From positions 310,001 to 374,000 of the forward strand of contig NZ_JACICC010000003.1 of assembly GCF_014195635.1 (NCBI RefSeq): 64,000 bases of DNA, read 5' to 3'. The stretch comes from Pseudochelatococcus contaminans. GTDB taxonomy: Bacteria; Pseudomonadota; Alphaproteobacteria; Rhizobiales; Beijerinckiaceae. Below are positions 35,148 through 44,949 of this stretch, piece by piece (positions within the stretch are counted from its first letter, which is position 1; the number at the start of each line of letters is the position of its first letter). The notes under the pieces are model-generated. The model was not told the DNA's origin and made no database searches. It worked only from the letters and a program-made list of their open reading frames with translations. The position numbers and the translations under genes are program-made.

Positions 35148-36008
35148 ATGCCGGACGACCGTTATTTCCTCTCCTTATCCTGCCGCAATCGCCCGGGAAT
35201 CGTCGCCGCGGTCGCGCGGTGCCTGTTCGAGGCCGGTGGGAACATTCAGGAAGCGCACCAGCACGACGATATCGAAACCGGCATGTTCTTTGCCCGCATC
35301 GGCTTCAATTTCGTCAACGGCGATGATCTGGAAACGTTGCGGACCCGATTTGCCGATGTCGCCGCGTCGTTTGACATGAACTGGACCATGCGATCAGTGT
35401 CGCAGCCGCTGCGTGTGCTGGTTCTGGTGTCGCGTTTCGACCATTGCCTGTCGGATATTCTGTATCGCTGGCGCATTGGCGAGTTGAACATGTCCATTGC
35501 CGGCATTGTCGCGAATTATCCGCGCGAGACGTATCCGCATCATGATTTCAATGGCACGCCTTTCGATTACCTGCCTGTTACACGCGAGAACAAGGCAGAG
35601 CAGGAAGAAAAGCTTTGGAGCATTATCGAGGAGCGGCAGGTCGATCTGGTGATACTGGCCCGCTACATGCAGGTTCTCTCGCCGGAGCTGGCGCGGCGGC
35701 TGGAAGGGCGCTGCATTAACATCCATCACTCGTTCTTGCCCGGCTTCAAGGGGGCCAAGCCCTATCACCAGGCGCATGAGCGCGGGGTGAAGCTGATCGG
35801 CGCAACGGCACACTATGTCACCAGCGATCTCGATGAAGGTCCGATCATCGAACAGGACGTGGAGCGGGTGACGCATCACGATACGCCGGAAACACTGGTG
35901 CGCAAGGGCCGCGATATCGAGCGTCGCGTGCTGGCGCGTGCCCTGGCGTGGCATCTCGACGGCCGGGTTTTGCTGAATGGCCGGAAGACCGTGGTATTCA
36001 AGGACTGA
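35148..36008 (+). CDS. purU: Formyltetrahydrofolate deformylase
   Basis: PurU (286 residues) hydrolyses 10-formyltetrahydrofolate to formate and tetrahydrofolate, balancing one-carbon pools. An N-terminal ACT-like domain (about residues 1-80, '[17 protein letters not shown]') is followed by a formyltransferase-fold domain with '[21 protein letters not shown]' and the catalytic '[15 protein letters not shown]' region. ATG at 35148 has AGGAG five bases upstream; a GTG two codons earlier overlaps that site. folD follows on the same strand after 110 bases. Confidence 0.95.
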   Translation: MPDDRYFLSLSCRNRPGIVAAVARCLFEAGGNIQEAHQHDDIETGMFFARIGFNFVNGDDLETLRTRFADVAASFDMNWTMRSVSQPLRVLVLVSRFDHCLSDILYRWRIGELNMSIAGIVANYPRETYPHHDFNGTPFDYLPVTRENKAEQEEKLWSIIEERQVDLVILARYMQVLSPELARRLEGRCINIHHSFLPGFKGAKPYHQAHERGVKLIGATAHYVTSDLDEGPIIEQDVERVTHHDTPETLVRKGRDIERRVLARALAWHLDGRVLLNGRKTVVFKD

Positions 36009-36118
36009 TATCCGTCAGCCGATAACGAGATATCCCAAGTCCGTTACTTGATTTCAACGTGCGTGCAATGCGATGGATCGATTGGCACGCCAACCGCCCC
36101 AGCGGAAGGACCGAGCTT

Positions 36119-36997
36119 ATGAGCGCCAAGATCATCGACGGCAAGGCCATCGCCGAGAACCTGCGCAATACCATTGCGGCTGAAGTCGCCGATATCGCTG
36201 CCCGCACCGGCGCGCAACCGGGGCTTGCCGTTGTGCTCGTCGGCAACGATCCCGCCAGCGAGGTCTATGTCGGATCGAAAGCGCGCCAGACGGTTGCGGT
36301 TGGCATGCGTTCGTTTGAACACCGGCTTCCAGCCGACGTGCCGGAAGCCGAATTGCTGGCACTGGTGGCGCGTCTCAACGCTGATGACGCCGTGGACGGC
36401 ATTCTCGTGCAACTGCCGCTGCCGGCGCACATAAACACTGATCGCGTCATCGAGGCCATTGATCCGGCCAAGGATGTCGACGGTTTTCATCCGGTCAACG
36501 CCGGCCGCCTGTTGATCGGTCTGCCGACGCTCGTTGCCTGCACACCGCTTGGTTCGCTGTTGCTGCTGCAGAGCGTTCATCAGGATTTTTCCGGTCTGTC
36601 CGCCGTGGTGGTCGGGCGCTCCAACATCGTTGGTAAGCCGGTGGCGCAGCTTTTGTTACAGCATAATGCCACGGTCACCATCGCCCACTCGCGCACCCGT
36701 GACTTGCCCGCGGTTGTCCGCGCGGCAGACATCGTGGTTGCGGCTGTCGGGCGCCCCGAACTGGTTCGTGGTGAATGGATCAAGAGCGGCGCGACAGTCA
36801 TCGATGTCGGCATCAACCGTTTGCCGCAGGAGCCAGGCGCGGCGAAGGGTCGTCTTGTCGGCGACGTAGCATTCGATGAAGCCGTGAAGGTTGCAGGGGC
36901 CATTACCCCCGTTCCCGGCGGCGTCGGGCCGATGACCATCGCGTGTCTGCTGCGCAATACGCTTCAGGCATTCCGCGCGCGGCGTTTCGGCGAATAA
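36119..36997 (+). CDS. folD: Methylenetetrahydrofolate dehydrogenase/cyclohydrolase FolD
   Basis: FolD (292 residues) interconverts 5,10-methylene-, methenyl- and 10-formyl-tetrahydrofolate with NADP. The folate-site '[14 protein letters not shown]' with its catalytic lysine, '[13 protein letters not shown]', the dinucleotide-binding '[16 protein letters not shown]' and the C-terminal '[12 protein letters not shown]' are all present. ATG at 36119 is chosen with GGAAGGA upstream; the frame is open to 36059. It works with purU on the same pools. Confidence 0.96.
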   Translation: MSAKIIDGKAIAENLRNTIAAEVADIAARTGAQPGLAVVLVGNDPASEVYVGSKARQTVAVGMRSFEHRLPADVPEAELLALVARLNADDAVDGILVQLPLPAHINTDRVIEAIDPAKDVDGFHPVNAGRLLIGLPTLVACTPLGSLLLLQSVHQDFSGLSAVVVGRSNIVGKPVAQLLLQHNATVTIAHSRTRDLPAVVRAADIVVAAVGRPELVRGEWIKSGATVIDVGINRLPQEPGAAKGRLVGDVAFDEAVKVAGAITPVPGGVGPMTIACLLRNTLQAFRARRFGE

Positions 36998-37026
36998 GAG
37001 CTACCGCTTAGAGTATAGCCTCAATG

Positions 37027-37053
37027 AAAAAGGACCGGGAAATCCCGGTCCTT
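37027..37053 (-). terminator. Terminator of the Omp19/Inh-like gene, possibly shared with folD
   Basis: AAGGACCGGG (37030-37039) pairs with CCCGGTCCTT (37044-37053) across loop AAAT. On the minus strand a T run follows the stem; on the plus strand there is none, so it mainly serves the minus-strand lipoprotein gene. Confidence 0.82.
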
Positions 37054-37093
37054 GAAGTAATCACGGGCTATATGGCCCAATTTGAAGCGTCCA

Positions 37094-37855
37094 TCAGCGC
37101 GAGAGGGTAACCGGCGCTCCCGATTTGGCCAGCACGCCATTGAAGTTCCCGCCGCCGCCACGCATCCGCGCCACGACATTGCCGCGCGCATACAGATAGA
37201 CCTCGTTCCCACGAAGATCCCACGCGTTGACGCTTTGCAGATCCTGCGAGGAGCAGCCGCTGGAAGACGCCTTATAAAGATCGAGTGACGGCGAACTGGA
37301 CAACACCACCCGGCACGAACCGCCTGCGGCTTCGCTCGCCCGCCAGCTTCCCGTTACCGATGTCCGTGTCGGGGCAACGGCCGGGGGCGGCGCTGCCGGA
37401 GGCGCACTGGTGGACGGAAGCGACGCCACCTGTCCCGGTGTCGTCTGCCCGAGCGCAGCGTTGGGATCTTGTCCGGGGAAGGAGCCCGGCGTCGCTGTCG
37501 CTTCCGGAAGCGTTGCCTCGGGCGCGACAACTGTGCCCGGCGCAGGCGGGAGAGGGGAGGCGATGACCGAGGCGGAAGGGGCGTTGGGCGCAACAGGAAC
37601 GATATCGTCAACGGGCGCGGAAATCACGCGCGGCGAACCATAACCACCGGCGGAGCCATAGTGGCTGCCGGGGGAAAGGCGAGCCGAACTCGCGCATGCG
37701 GCCAGCAAGAGAACGGGCACAACGGCCACTGCCATTTTGACGGCAGGCTTGGCCCGTGCGCGCATAAAAGTCCAGCCGGCAGTGTTGACGACAGTATTGC
37801 CAACGGGGGCAAATTTTTCATCGCTCCCTGTTGATCGGATTCCGTGGGCCATCAT
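37094..37855 (-). CDS. Omp19-like lipoprotein, AprI/Inh protease-inhibitor domain
   Basis: The product has a lipoprotein signal peptide with lipobox 'LLLAAC', a proline/alanine-rich middle and a C-terminal Inh-type domain ('VTGSWRASEAAGGSCRVVL' to 'GAPVTLSR') closely resembling Brucella Omp19, an outer-membrane lipoprotein that inhibits serine and cysteine proteases. Two starts compete. ATG at 37855 has an excellent GAGGA five bases away but puts 30 extra residues before the signal; ATG at 37765 (223 residues) gives an ordinary signal peptide but a weak ribosome binding site. Confidence 0.82.
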   Translation of the reverse strand: MMAHGIRSTGSDEKFAPVGNTVVNTAGWTFMRARAKPAVKMAVAVVPVLLLAACASSARLSPGSHYGSAGGYGSPRVISAPVDDIVPVAPNAPSASVIASPLPPAPGTVVAPEATLPEATATPGSFPGQDPNAALGQTTPGQVASLPSTSAPPAAPPPAVAPTRTSVTGSWRASEAAGGSCRVVLSSSPSLDLYKASSSGCSSQDLQSVNAWDLRGNEVYLYARGNVVARMRGGGGNFNGVLAKSGAPVTLSR

Positions 37856-37987
37856 CGATTCCTCACCAAAACGCGCATGTCAGAAAGAGCAGGCATCAAC
37901 CGGCCCGCTCTAGCCGCGCAACATGTTGTGCCACGAACGTTAACGAAACAGGAGAAAAATCTGTTCCGCCCAAGCCAGCTGAATCAA

Positions 37988-38021
37988 AGATGGCGCATTC
38001 CTGCAACAGAATGCGCCATCT
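37988..38021 (-). terminator. Hairpin terminator of the sdh operon
   Basis: A perfect 13-bp stem (37988-38000 with 38009-38021, eight-base loop) lies just past the sdhB stop. On the minus strand it is followed by TTTGATTC, a weak T run. Confidence 0.75.
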
Positions 38022-38057
38022 CTTGAAACAATGGACGGAAACAGACGCCGCTTCGGA

Positions 38058-38843
38058 TCACACCTGTCGAGCGACCATCATCTGCTTGATTTCAGCAATG
38101 GCCTTGGCCGGGTTAAGTCCCTTCGGGCAGGCATTGGCGCAGTTCATGATCGTGTGGCAGCGATAAAGACGGAACGGATCCTCAAGATCGTCGAGCCGGT
38201 CGCCGGTCGACTCATCGCGGCTGTCGATCAGCCAGCGATAGGCCTGAAGCAGTGCTGCCGGTCCCAGATAGCGGTCGCCGTTCCACCAGTAGCTCGGGCA
38301 GGACGTGGAGCAGCAGGCGCACAGGATGCACTCATAAAGGCCATCGAGCTTCTGCCGGTCCTCGTGGCTCTGACGCCATTCCTTTTCCGGAGCGGGCGTC
38401 ACCGTGTGCAGCCAGGGCTCCACGGACGCATGCTGCGCATAGAAGCGGGTCAGATCAGGCACGAGATCCTTCACCACCGGCATGTGCGGCAGCGGGTAGA
38501 TGTTGACGATGCCGTTCTTCTCGACCTCGTTGATACCCCGCGTGCAGGCGAGGGTATTCGAGCCCGAGATGTTCATGGCGCACGAACCACAGATACCTTC
38601 GCGGCACGAGCGGCGGAAGGTGAGGGTGGCGTCGACGTTGTTCTTGATCCAGATCAGCGCATCCAGCACCATCGGACCGCAATCGTCACGGTCGACATGA
38701 TAACTATCGATGCGCGGGTTGTTACCCGTATCCGGATCGTAGCGGTAAATGTTGAACAGCGTGGTCCGCGTGGCGCCCTGCGGGGCAGGCCAGACCTTGC
38801 CCGACTGCACCCGGGAGTTTTTCGGAAGCCTGAACTCAGCCAT
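38058..38843 (-). CDS. sdhB: Succinate dehydrogenase iron-sulfur subunit
   Basis: SdhB (261 residues) carries the three iron-sulfur clusters that pass electrons from SdhA to ubiquinone. The [2Fe-2S] cysteines are in '[12 protein letters not shown]' (about residue 78); the C-terminal ferredoxin-like part has '[16 protein letters not shown]' and '[17 protein letters not shown]'. It is the last gene of sdhCDAB, 83 bases after sdhA. Confidence 0.97.
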   Translation of the reverse strand: MAEFRLPKNSRVQSGKVWPAPQGATRTTLFNIYRYDPDTGNNPRIDSYHVDRDDCGPMVLDALIWIKNNVDATLTFRRSCREGICGSCAMNISGSNTLACTRGINEVEKNGIVNIYPLPHMPVVKDLVPDLTRFYAQHASVEPWLHTVTPAPEKEWRQSHEDRQKLDGLYECILCACCSTSCPSYWWNGDRYLGPAALLQAYRWLIDSRDESTGDRLDDLEDPFRLYRCHTIMNCANACPKGLNPAKAIAEIKQMMVARQV

Positions 38844-38926
38844 TGTCTTTACTCTCCGCTGGGCTGCGCCTTTCGACGCGCCTCAGTAAAAACGAGGTCC
38901 GCAAGAGCGCCTCAATCCTATAAGCG

Positions 38927-40747
38927 TCAGTAAACACGCGCCTTGGGCTCGATATACTGAATCTCATTCGACATCGTGTAGGTATGAACCGGACGATAAT
39001 CGAGCGTTACCTTCTGTGAATGCGTATCGAGCCACGACAGCGTGTGCTTCATCCAGGTCTGGTCATCGCGATCCGGATAATCCTCACGTGCATGGGCGCC
39101 GCGGCTTTCAAGACGGTTGGCCGCGCTTTCCATCGTCACCACTGCCTGAGTGATGAGGTTGTCGAACTCCAGCGTCTCGACGAGGTCCGAGTTCCAGATC
39201 AGTGAACGATCGGTCACGCGGACATCGGCTGCCGATGTCCACACGTCGTGAATGAGCTTCACGCCTTCGGCCAGCACCTCACCCGTGCGGAACACGGCGC
39301 AGTTGGACTGCATCGTGCGCTGCATGTCGAGACGCAAATGCGCCGTTGGCGTTCCGCCCGATGCGTGACGGAAGCGATCGAGGCGCGACAACGCCAGATC
39401 GGCCGAGTCTTTCGGCAGCTCCGGCTGCTTTTCACCCGCCCTGACAATCTCCGCCGCGCGCAAACCTGCGGCGCGGCCAAACACCACGAGGTCGATGAGC
39501 GAGTTCGAGCCAAGGCGGTTGGCGCCATGCACCGACACGCAGGCGGCCTCGCCAAGCGCCATCAGGCCAGGCACCACCGAATCGGGGTCGCCGCCGCGCT
39601 TGGTCAAAACCTCGCCGTGATAGTTGGTCGGGATGCCGCCCATGTTGTAATGAACGGTCGGCAGAACCGGGATCGGTTCCTTGGTGACATCGACGCCGGC
39701 AAAGATGTGCGCCGATTCGGAAATGCCGGGCAGACGCTCTGCCAGGATCGCCGGATCGAGGTGATCGAGGTGGAGGTAGATGTGGTCTTTGTTCTTGCCC
39801 ACACCCCGGCCTTCGCGAATCTCGATGGTCATCGAACGCGATACGACGTCGCGCGATGCAAGATCCTTGGCTGACGGCGCATAACGCTCCATGAAGCGCT
39901 CGCCCTCGGAGTTGGTGAGATAGCCGCCTTCGCCGCGCGCACCTTCGGTGATCAGACAGCCCGCGCCATAAATGCCCGTGGGATGGAACTGCACAAACTC
40001 CATATCCTGCAGCGGCAGACCTGCCCGCAGGATCATGGCGTTGCCATCGCCCGTGCAAGTATGCGCGGACGTGGCGGAGAAGTAAGCGCGGCCATAACCG
40101 CCGGTCGCGAGGATGACGAGCTGAGAGCGGAAACGATGAATGGTGCCGTCGTCAAGCTTCAGCGCCACGACACCACGGCAACGGCCTTCCTCGTCCATGA
40201 TCAGGTCGATGGCGAAATATTCGATGAAGAACTCGGTGCTGTTCTTTACCGCCTGGCCATAAAGCGTGTGCAACATCGCGTGGCCGGTACGGTCGGCGGC
40301 GGCGCAGGTGCGCTGGGCAGTGCCCTTGCCGAAATGCGTCGTCATGCCGCCGAACGGACGCTGGTAGATCTTGCCTTCCTCGGTACGCGAGAACGGCACG
40401 CCCCAATGCTCCAGCTCATAAACCGCAGCAGGCGCGTTGCGCACCAGATACTCGATAGCGTCCTGATCGCCGAGCCAGTCCGACCCCTTGACGGTGTCGT
40501 ACATATGCCATTGCCACTTGTCCTCGCCCATGTTGCCGAGCGAAGCGGATATACCGCCCTGTGCCGCCACCGTATGCGAGCGGGTGGGGAACACCTTCGT
40601 AACGCAAGCCGTGCGCAGGCCCGCCTGCGAGCAGCCAACCGTGGCGCGAAGACCCGCGCCGCCGGCGCCCACAACCACGACGTCAAAGGTGTGGTCGGTG
40701 ATCGGATAGGCGCTGCCGGTCGCGGCGGGAGAGGAATGCGTGGCCAT
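38927..40747 (-). CDS. sdhA: Succinate dehydrogenase flavoprotein subunit
   Basis: SdhA (606 residues) oxidises succinate to fumarate with covalently bound FAD. The FAD-binding '[14 protein letters not shown]' near residue 25, the FAD-linked histidine in '[11 protein letters not shown]' and the active-site '[21 protein letters not shown]' are present. Length is normal. It starts two bases after sdhD. Confidence 0.98.
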   Translation of the reverse strand: MATHSSPAATGSAYPITDHTFDVVVVGAGGAGLRATVGCSQAGLRTACVTKVFPTRSHTVAAQGGISASLGNMGEDKWQWHMYDTVKGSDWLGDQDAIEYLVRNAPAAVYELEHWGVPFSRTEEGKIYQRPFGGMTTHFGKGTAQRTCAAADRTGHAMLHTLYGQAVKNSTEFFIEYFAIDLIMDEEGRCRGVVALKLDDGTIHRFRSQLVILATGGYGRAYFSATSAHTCTGDGNAMILRAGLPLQDMEFVQFHPTGIYGAGCLITEGARGEGGYLTNSEGERFMERYAPSAKDLASRDVVSRSMTIEIREGRGVGKNKDHIYLHLDHLDPAILAERLPGISESAHIFAGVDVTKEPIPVLPTVHYNMGGIPTNYHGEVLTKRGGDPDSVVPGLMALGEAACVSVHGANRLGSNSLIDLVVFGRAAGLRAAEIVRAGEKQPELPKDSADLALSRLDRFRHASGGTPTAHLRLDMQRTMQSNCAVFRTGEVLAEGVKLIHDVWTSAADVRVTDRSLIWNSDLVETLEFDNLITQAVVTMESAANRLESRGAHAREDYPDRDDQTWMKHTLSWLDTHSQKVTLDYRPVHTYTMSNEIQYIEPKARVY

Positions 40748-40749
40748 CT

Positions 40750-41145
40750 TTATACCCCGAACGAAATCTTGAGAACGGCAAACACCGCAGCAACTGCCAC
40801 CACAACCGTGAACAGGATATTGGCGATAACCGCCGCAACCTTCAGACCCTCATGATGGATGTAATCCTCAATGACGATCTGCACCCCGAGCTTGCCGTGG
40901 ACAGCGCCAGTGACGACGAACAGCAGCAGCAGGATGGCGACAAACGGGTTCGCGATGAGCGCCCGGGCGGATTCATAATCGCGCGTCGATGCGCAGATCA
41001 CGATGGCGACGAAAGCCAGCGCCAACGGCACCATCGCAACGGCGGTCACCCGCTGCCGCCAGAAATGTTCGGTGCCGGACTTTGCCGACCCCAGCCCCCG
41101 CACACCCTTGGCCGGCGTGCGAATGGAGAAATGAAACTGACTCAT
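40750..41145 (-). CDS. sdhD: Succinate dehydrogenase membrane anchor subunit
   Basis: SdhD (131 residues) is one of two membrane anchors that hold SdhAB and form the quinone and heme b site. It has three hydrophobic spans and the typical '[20 protein letters not shown]' start and '[20 protein letters not shown]' segment. Its place between sdhC and sdhA is standard. Confidence 0.93.
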   Translation of the reverse strand: MSQFHFSIRTPAKGVRGLGSAKSGTEHFWRQRVTAVAMVPLALAFVAIVICASTRDYESARALIANPFVAILLLLFVVTGAVHGKLGVQIVIEDYIHHEGLKVAAVIANILFTVVVAVAAVFAVLKISFGV

Positions 41146-41191
41146 AGCAAGCTTCTCCCGTGTCCCGGTTTCCCGTTCCCTTGGTCCCCGT

Positions 41192-41599
41192 TCAGCCGAC
41201 GCTCAGGCCGATGACCCAGATGACGATGGTGAGGATGCCGGATGCGATCAGCGTGCCGCGCGCAAGACCCATGCGCGACTTGTAATCGAAGCCGTAACCG
41301 AGATCCCAGACGAAATGCCGGATGCCGCCGGCCATATGATGCAGCAGCGCCCACGTGTAGCCGAAGAGGACAACGCGGCCGATGACCGACCCGAACACGT
41401 CCTGGGCGATGGCATAGGCCGCCGGCCCCGCCGCAAGCGAAACGAGCCAGTAAGCCAGCAGCAACGTACCCGCATAGAGAGCAATGCCGGTGGCACGGTG
41501 AATCACTGACATGGCCATCGTCCATGTCAGGCTGTAGATCTGCAAGTGAGGCGACAGCGGGCGTTCCGCCGGTCGCGCAGGACTTTTCGCCTCGGCCAT
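41192..41599 (-). CDS. sdhC: Succinate dehydrogenase cytochrome b556 subunit
   Basis: SdhC (135 residues) is the heme b-binding anchor. It contains 'RPLSPHLQIY', 'SVIHRATGIALY' and 'HHMAGGIRHFVWDLGYG' with the heme-ligand histidine, and three spans. The ATG at 41599 is preferred because GGAGGAG lies about ten bases upstream; the frame continues to 41674 without a good start. First gene of the operon. Confidence 0.95.
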   Translation of the reverse strand: MAEAKSPARPAERPLSPHLQIYSLTWTMAMSVIHRATGIALYAGTLLLAYWLVSLAAGPAAYAIAQDVFGSVIGRVVLFGYTWALLHHMAGGIRHFVWDLGYGFDYKSRMGLARGTLIASGILTIVIWVIGLSVG

Positions 41600-41820
41600 G
41601 GTCGTCGATCTCCTCCGTGGTTGCCGGGTCCGCAACGCCGATCCCCTGATGGAACAACGCCGGTTGGCCGACACAAATCCGATAGTCTAGAGCTACTCGA
41701 AGTTGCAAAGCTTCGTATCTAATCCATCGTCTCTTAGCAACGGAATGCAACAGATCGCCGGTGACAAATTATGAGAATTGTCATTCGCCATTTTTCGCGC
41801 GTGGCGTTCGCCGGCGTGCT

Positions 41821-42189
41821 TCAGGCTTTTTTGCCGCGCTTGTTCGGGCCTCGGCTCCCTGCTGCCAGCAGGGCGGTGAGCGCTTCTGCGATGCCGGATC
41901 CTTCTCCGGCGAGCCGCACTGTTTTGAGGCGCGATGTGTGCCCGGACACGAGATCTGCGGCGGAGGCCGGTACGCCTGTCGCTTTCGCCAGCAGCTTGAG
42001 CAGCGCCTGATTGGCGGCGCCATCCTCGGGCACACTTCTCACGCGCGCCAATAGCACCGAGCGCCCATCGGAGAGTTCGCCGATTCCATCAATAGCGTCG
42101 CGTCCGCCTTTCGGTGTCAGGCGAACGGAAATCGTGACGCCATCATTATCGATGCGCCACGGCAATTCGTTCCCTTCCGTCTGCGGCAT
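41821..42189 (-). CDS. DUF167 (YggU-like) protein
   Basis: A 122-residue protein with the DUF167 pattern: 'ISVRLTPKGGRDAIDG', 'EDGAANQALLKLLAKA' and 'LVSGHTSRLKTVRLAG'. The family is widespread and small; its function is unknown. Here it is downstream of yggT with a five-base gap, a common pairing that suggests one transcript. Confidence 0.87.
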   Translation of the reverse strand: MPQTEGNELPWRIDNDGVTISVRLTPKGGRDAIDGIGELSDGRSVLLARVRSVPEDGAANQALLKLLAKATGVPASAADLVSGHTSRLKTVRLAGEGSGIAEALTALLAAGSRGPNKRGKKA

Positions 42190-42194
42190 GCGAA

Positions 42195-42485
42195 TCAGGG
42201 CAGGGCGGGACGGAGGTAGCGCTCGATGAAGCTTTGCAGGAAGAACACCAGCAGCAGCAGAATCACTGGAGAAATATCGATGCCGCCGAGATTAGGCAGC
42301 ACGTTCCTGATTGGTCTCAGGACAGGCTCCGTTGCCTGATACAGAAAGTTCACGACGGAGTGGACGAAGCGATTGCGGGTGTTCACGACGTCGAAAGCGA
42401 TCAGCCAGCTGAAGATGGCGCTGGCAATGATGATATAGGTGTAGAGATTCAGCGCGAGCTGAATGACGTCGAGGACCGATTGCAT
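42195..42485 (-). CDS. YggT-family membrane protein
   Basis: A 96-residue protein with two hydrophobic segments and the YggT motif '[26 protein letters not shown]', described here as the region at residues 48-73. Members are thought to act in osmotic tolerance or cell-envelope processes. It forms a pair with the DUF167 gene. Confidence 0.9.
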   Translation of the reverse strand: MQSVLDVIQLALNLYTYIIIASAIFSWLIAFDVVNTRNRFVHSVVNFLYQATEPVLRPIRNVLPNLGGIDISPVILLLLVFFLQSFIERYLRPALP

Positions 42486-42672
42486 ATCGTCTCCTGAAAC
42501 CCGAATACCGAGAGGCGGGAAATTCTGTCGCTCTTATATAACGAGCATCGCCCGCGAGAGCCAGAGGGGAAGAGCGCATTCCCCGATCGGCCTCCTGCTT
42601 AGCGGGAATGCTCCTTCATCGTCAGTGGAAAAGAGGGTAGCGGAAATTCTCCTGGCGGTGATGCGCGGGCAA

Positions 42673-42701
42673 TTGACACTGCATGGGCGGAGTCCTAAAA
42701 G
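42673..42701 (+). promoter_or_regulatory. Promoter of tRNA-Ala
   Basis: A perfect -35 TTGACA (42673-42678), a 17-base spacer and TAAAAG (42696-42701) lie ten bases upstream of the mature tRNA 5' end. Confidence 0.7.
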
Positions 42702-42711
42702 CCACTCCATC

Positions 42712-42787
42712 GGGGCTGTAGCTCAGTTGGGAGAGCGCTGCAATCGCACTGCAGAGGTCGTGAGTTCGAATCTCATCAGCTCCACCA
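42712..42787 (+). tRNA. tRNA-Ala(CGC)
   Basis: A full 76-base cloverleaf with encoded CCA. The acceptor stem GGGGCTG/CAGCTCC contains the G3-U70 wobble pair that marks alanine tRNAs. The anticodon stem CTGCA/TGCAG encloses loop ATCGCAC, giving anticodon CGC (codon GCG). The D arm (GCTC/GAGC) and T arm with TTCGAAT are normal. A rare-type isoacceptor useful in GC-rich genomes. Confidence 0.96.
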
Positions 42788-42988
42788 ATCACTTCCATTC
42801 CGCTGGCGTTTTTAATTTCAACAGGCACCGTATTCAACGGTACGGCGGTTGAGCGGCGAGCATGCTGGCCATCTGATTATCCTCCGACCCACCTGGACGC
42901 AAAGCCGAATCAGCTGTCCGGCCATAGCTTGTCACGCTGCCCGAACGGCCTCGCAAGCTCATTGAACTTGGCGGGCGTTCCTTGCTGT

Positions 42989-43969
42989 TCAAGATCCGGA
43001 AGAAGGTTGCGTGACAGAAGACGGGTGATTGTCACTCACCCTTGCGGCGTTTTTCGCGTTACGGAAGCGGAATGCCGGGACTGTCAGGATGAGCAGGGAC
43101 CCAACAATCAGCCCAATTCCTGTCCAGCCTTGGGCGGGCAGGCGTTCGCCAACGATCAGCACGGCGAGTATAGCTGCCACCACAGGTTCCAGCAGTGTCA
43201 GTGTGGTTGCCATGGTGGCTGAAATGCTCGCCAGTCCGTAGCCGAACAGGAGATAGGCGATCACCATCGGCACCAGAACCATGTAGAGGCCAACCGCGAC
43301 GTTGGACCAGCTCGCCATCAGCGGCGCTCCGGTCAGCAGGAGGACGGGCAGCAGCAGGACGCCGCCGCTGCCGAACATGGCTCCCATCGTCGCCCGGGAG
43401 GGCAGGCCGGACAGCATCAGACGGCGTGCGATCCATGAATAATAAGCATATGAGAGACCGGCGCCGACGCCGAGTATGATTCCATAAAATGTGTCCGCGC
43501 TTTCAGTGCCGCTTGTCGCCGCGGCGGTGGATGCCTCCCCCAGGCAGAGCAGTGTCGCGCCGGCGAGCCCGACGATCACCCCCAGAAGCCACCGCAGCGT
43601 GAGGCGTTGGCCGTCGAACAGCCACTCGATCAGCGAGGCCGCCAGTGGTGCGGAGCCGAGGGAGACCACGGAGCCGATGGCGACGCCGGCATAATGCATG
43701 GACGAGTAGAAAGTCAGCGGATAAATCGCGACCGCTACTGCACCCAACGCCAGCAGACGCCATCGTTTGGCGATTATATGGCCATGCTTCAGCATTGGTC
43801 CGAGCGCCGTCAGGCACAGGATGATGCCCCCCAGCCCCATCGTGACTGCTCCGATGCCCAAAGGGCTGACGCCGGTGGCAAATGTCGCCGTTGTTCCGGT
43901 CGTTCCCCACAATACCGAGGCGATGAGGACGCAGATGCCCCCGATCTGCGATGAGCGCTGCATGGTCAT
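42989..43969 (-). CDS. EamA/DMT-family transporter
   Basis: A 326-residue membrane protein with about ten spans in two repeated EamA halves ('GGICVLIASVLWGTTGTTAT' at the start; 'ASISATMATTLTLLEPVVAA' in the second half). Drug/metabolite transporters export amino acids, metabolites or drugs; substrate unknown. It overlaps the stop of the upstream tetR-family gene by four bases (ATGA), so the two form an operon. Confidence 0.88.
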   Translation of the reverse strand: MTMQRSSQIGGICVLIASVLWGTTGTTATFATGVSPLGIGAVTMGLGGIILCLTALGPMLKHGHIIAKRWRLLALGAVAVAIYPLTFYSSMHYAGVAIGSVVSLGSAPLAASLIEWLFDGQRLTLRWLLGVIVGLAGATLLCLGEASTAAATSGTESADTFYGIILGVGAGLSYAYYSWIARRLMLSGLPSRATMGAMFGSGGVLLLPVLLLTGAPLMASWSNVAVGLYMVLVPMVIAYLLFGYGLASISATMATTLTLLEPVVAAILAVLIVGERLPAQGWTGIGLIVGSLLILTVPAFRFRNAKNAARVSDNHPSSVTQPSSGS

Positions 43970-44556
43970 GCCCTGTCGATGATCGAGATGGCGATCTGGC
44001 GCGCTGTCGCAAGTCGCGCGTCATGGCCCTCAAGTCCGGCCCGCGCCATCGCGCCTTCGAGCAGGAAGGAGAGATGCTCGGCGGTTTTATCGATTGAGGC
44101 GGCGCCATCTGGATCGCGCTCTCTCGGGGTCAGCTCAAGAAGGTATTGCCTGAACAGGCTTTCGACTTCCTCTTTCTGGGAAATGACGATAGCGCGCGCC
44201 GGCTCGCCGACCGGAAGCTCCGCGGCAGCGTTGAGCAGACCGCATCCACGGAAACCCCAGGCAAAGGAGCATCCGGCGTGATCGACATATGAGTCAAATA
44301 CCGCGAGTATCTTGTCCCGTGGCGTCTGTGCTTGCTCAAGTCGTTGCTTGCACAGATCCTGCCATTCGGCGTTGCGGGCATGGACGTAAGCGCTCACGAG
44401 ATCTGCCTTCGATGAGAAGTTGTTATAGAGACTCATTCGGGCAACCCCGGCATGATTGATGATGGCGTCTATGCCGGTGGCGCTGACACCGTCGCGATAA
44501 AACAATTCGGACGCTGCTTTCAGCAGGCGCTCCCGTGCAGGCGCTTTATCGGACAT
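43966..44556 (-). CDS. TetR-family transcriptional regulator
   Basis: A 196-residue repressor with an N-terminal helix-turn-helix ('LLKAASELFYRDGVSATGIDAIINHAGVARMSLYNNF', residues 10-46) and a ligand-binding C-terminal half. It is translationally coupled to the EamA transporter gene and most likely controls it. An imperfect palindrome lies 24 bases upstream of its start and is the likely operator. Confidence 0.9.
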   Translation of the reverse strand: MSDKAPARERLLKAASELFYRDGVSATGIDAIINHAGVARMSLYNNFSSKADLVSAYVHARNAEWQDLCKQRLEQAQTPRDKILAVFDSYVDHAGCSFAWGFRGCGLLNAAAELPVGEPARAIVISQKEEVESLFRQYLLELTPRERDPDGAASIDKTAEHLSFLLEGAMARAGLEGHDARLATARQIAISIIDRA

Positions 44557-44580
44557 CTTTGGCTTCCCCCAGCATTATGT

Positions 44581-44598
44581 ATAGACCGATCTACCTAT
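44581..44598. promoter_or_regulatory. Candidate TetR operator
   Basis: ATAGACCGATCTACCTAT contains the dyad TAGA-CCGA-TCTA (44582-44593) and outer ATAG/CTAT words. It sits close upstream of the tetR-family start, where a self-operator would be expected. Similar TAGACC/GGTCTA words are known for some TetR-family repressors, but the match is by eye only. Confidence 0.5.
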
Positions 44599-44949
44599 TG
44601 ACTGGATTTGTCAAGCTTCCAGGGGAGTTGATGGCGGTGGCAAGATGCGCCGAAGCGCCGTTTGTGGCGGGGCGTGCCAAATATTGGATATTTTTGCGAT
44701 GTTTTCGCCGGCAAAAGCCTTTTAGCGTCATTTGTGCAACATCGAGTTAGAATTGATCGCATAATGACAGATATGTCTTTTACGGGGCTTGTGTCGTGGC
44801 GACGAATAAATCATGGTCTGCGACATAAGTTGCGTTTCCATCGGTGGACTCTTGATCGAGGGTCGTGGGCGCAATTCCAGCTTTCCCTGCAAGTCCATGC
44901 TTGCACGCGATTTTTTGTCACGATTGATATGCTTCGGAGAGTGATGATT
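44599..44949. other. Gene-free region upstream of the porin
   Basis: About 350 bases between the TetR operator and the porin start. It is less GC-rich than its neighbours and has no supported gene; open frames that cross it are extensions of the porin frame. It should hold the porin promoter and a long leader, but I cannot pick a convincing promoter. Confidence 0.4.
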
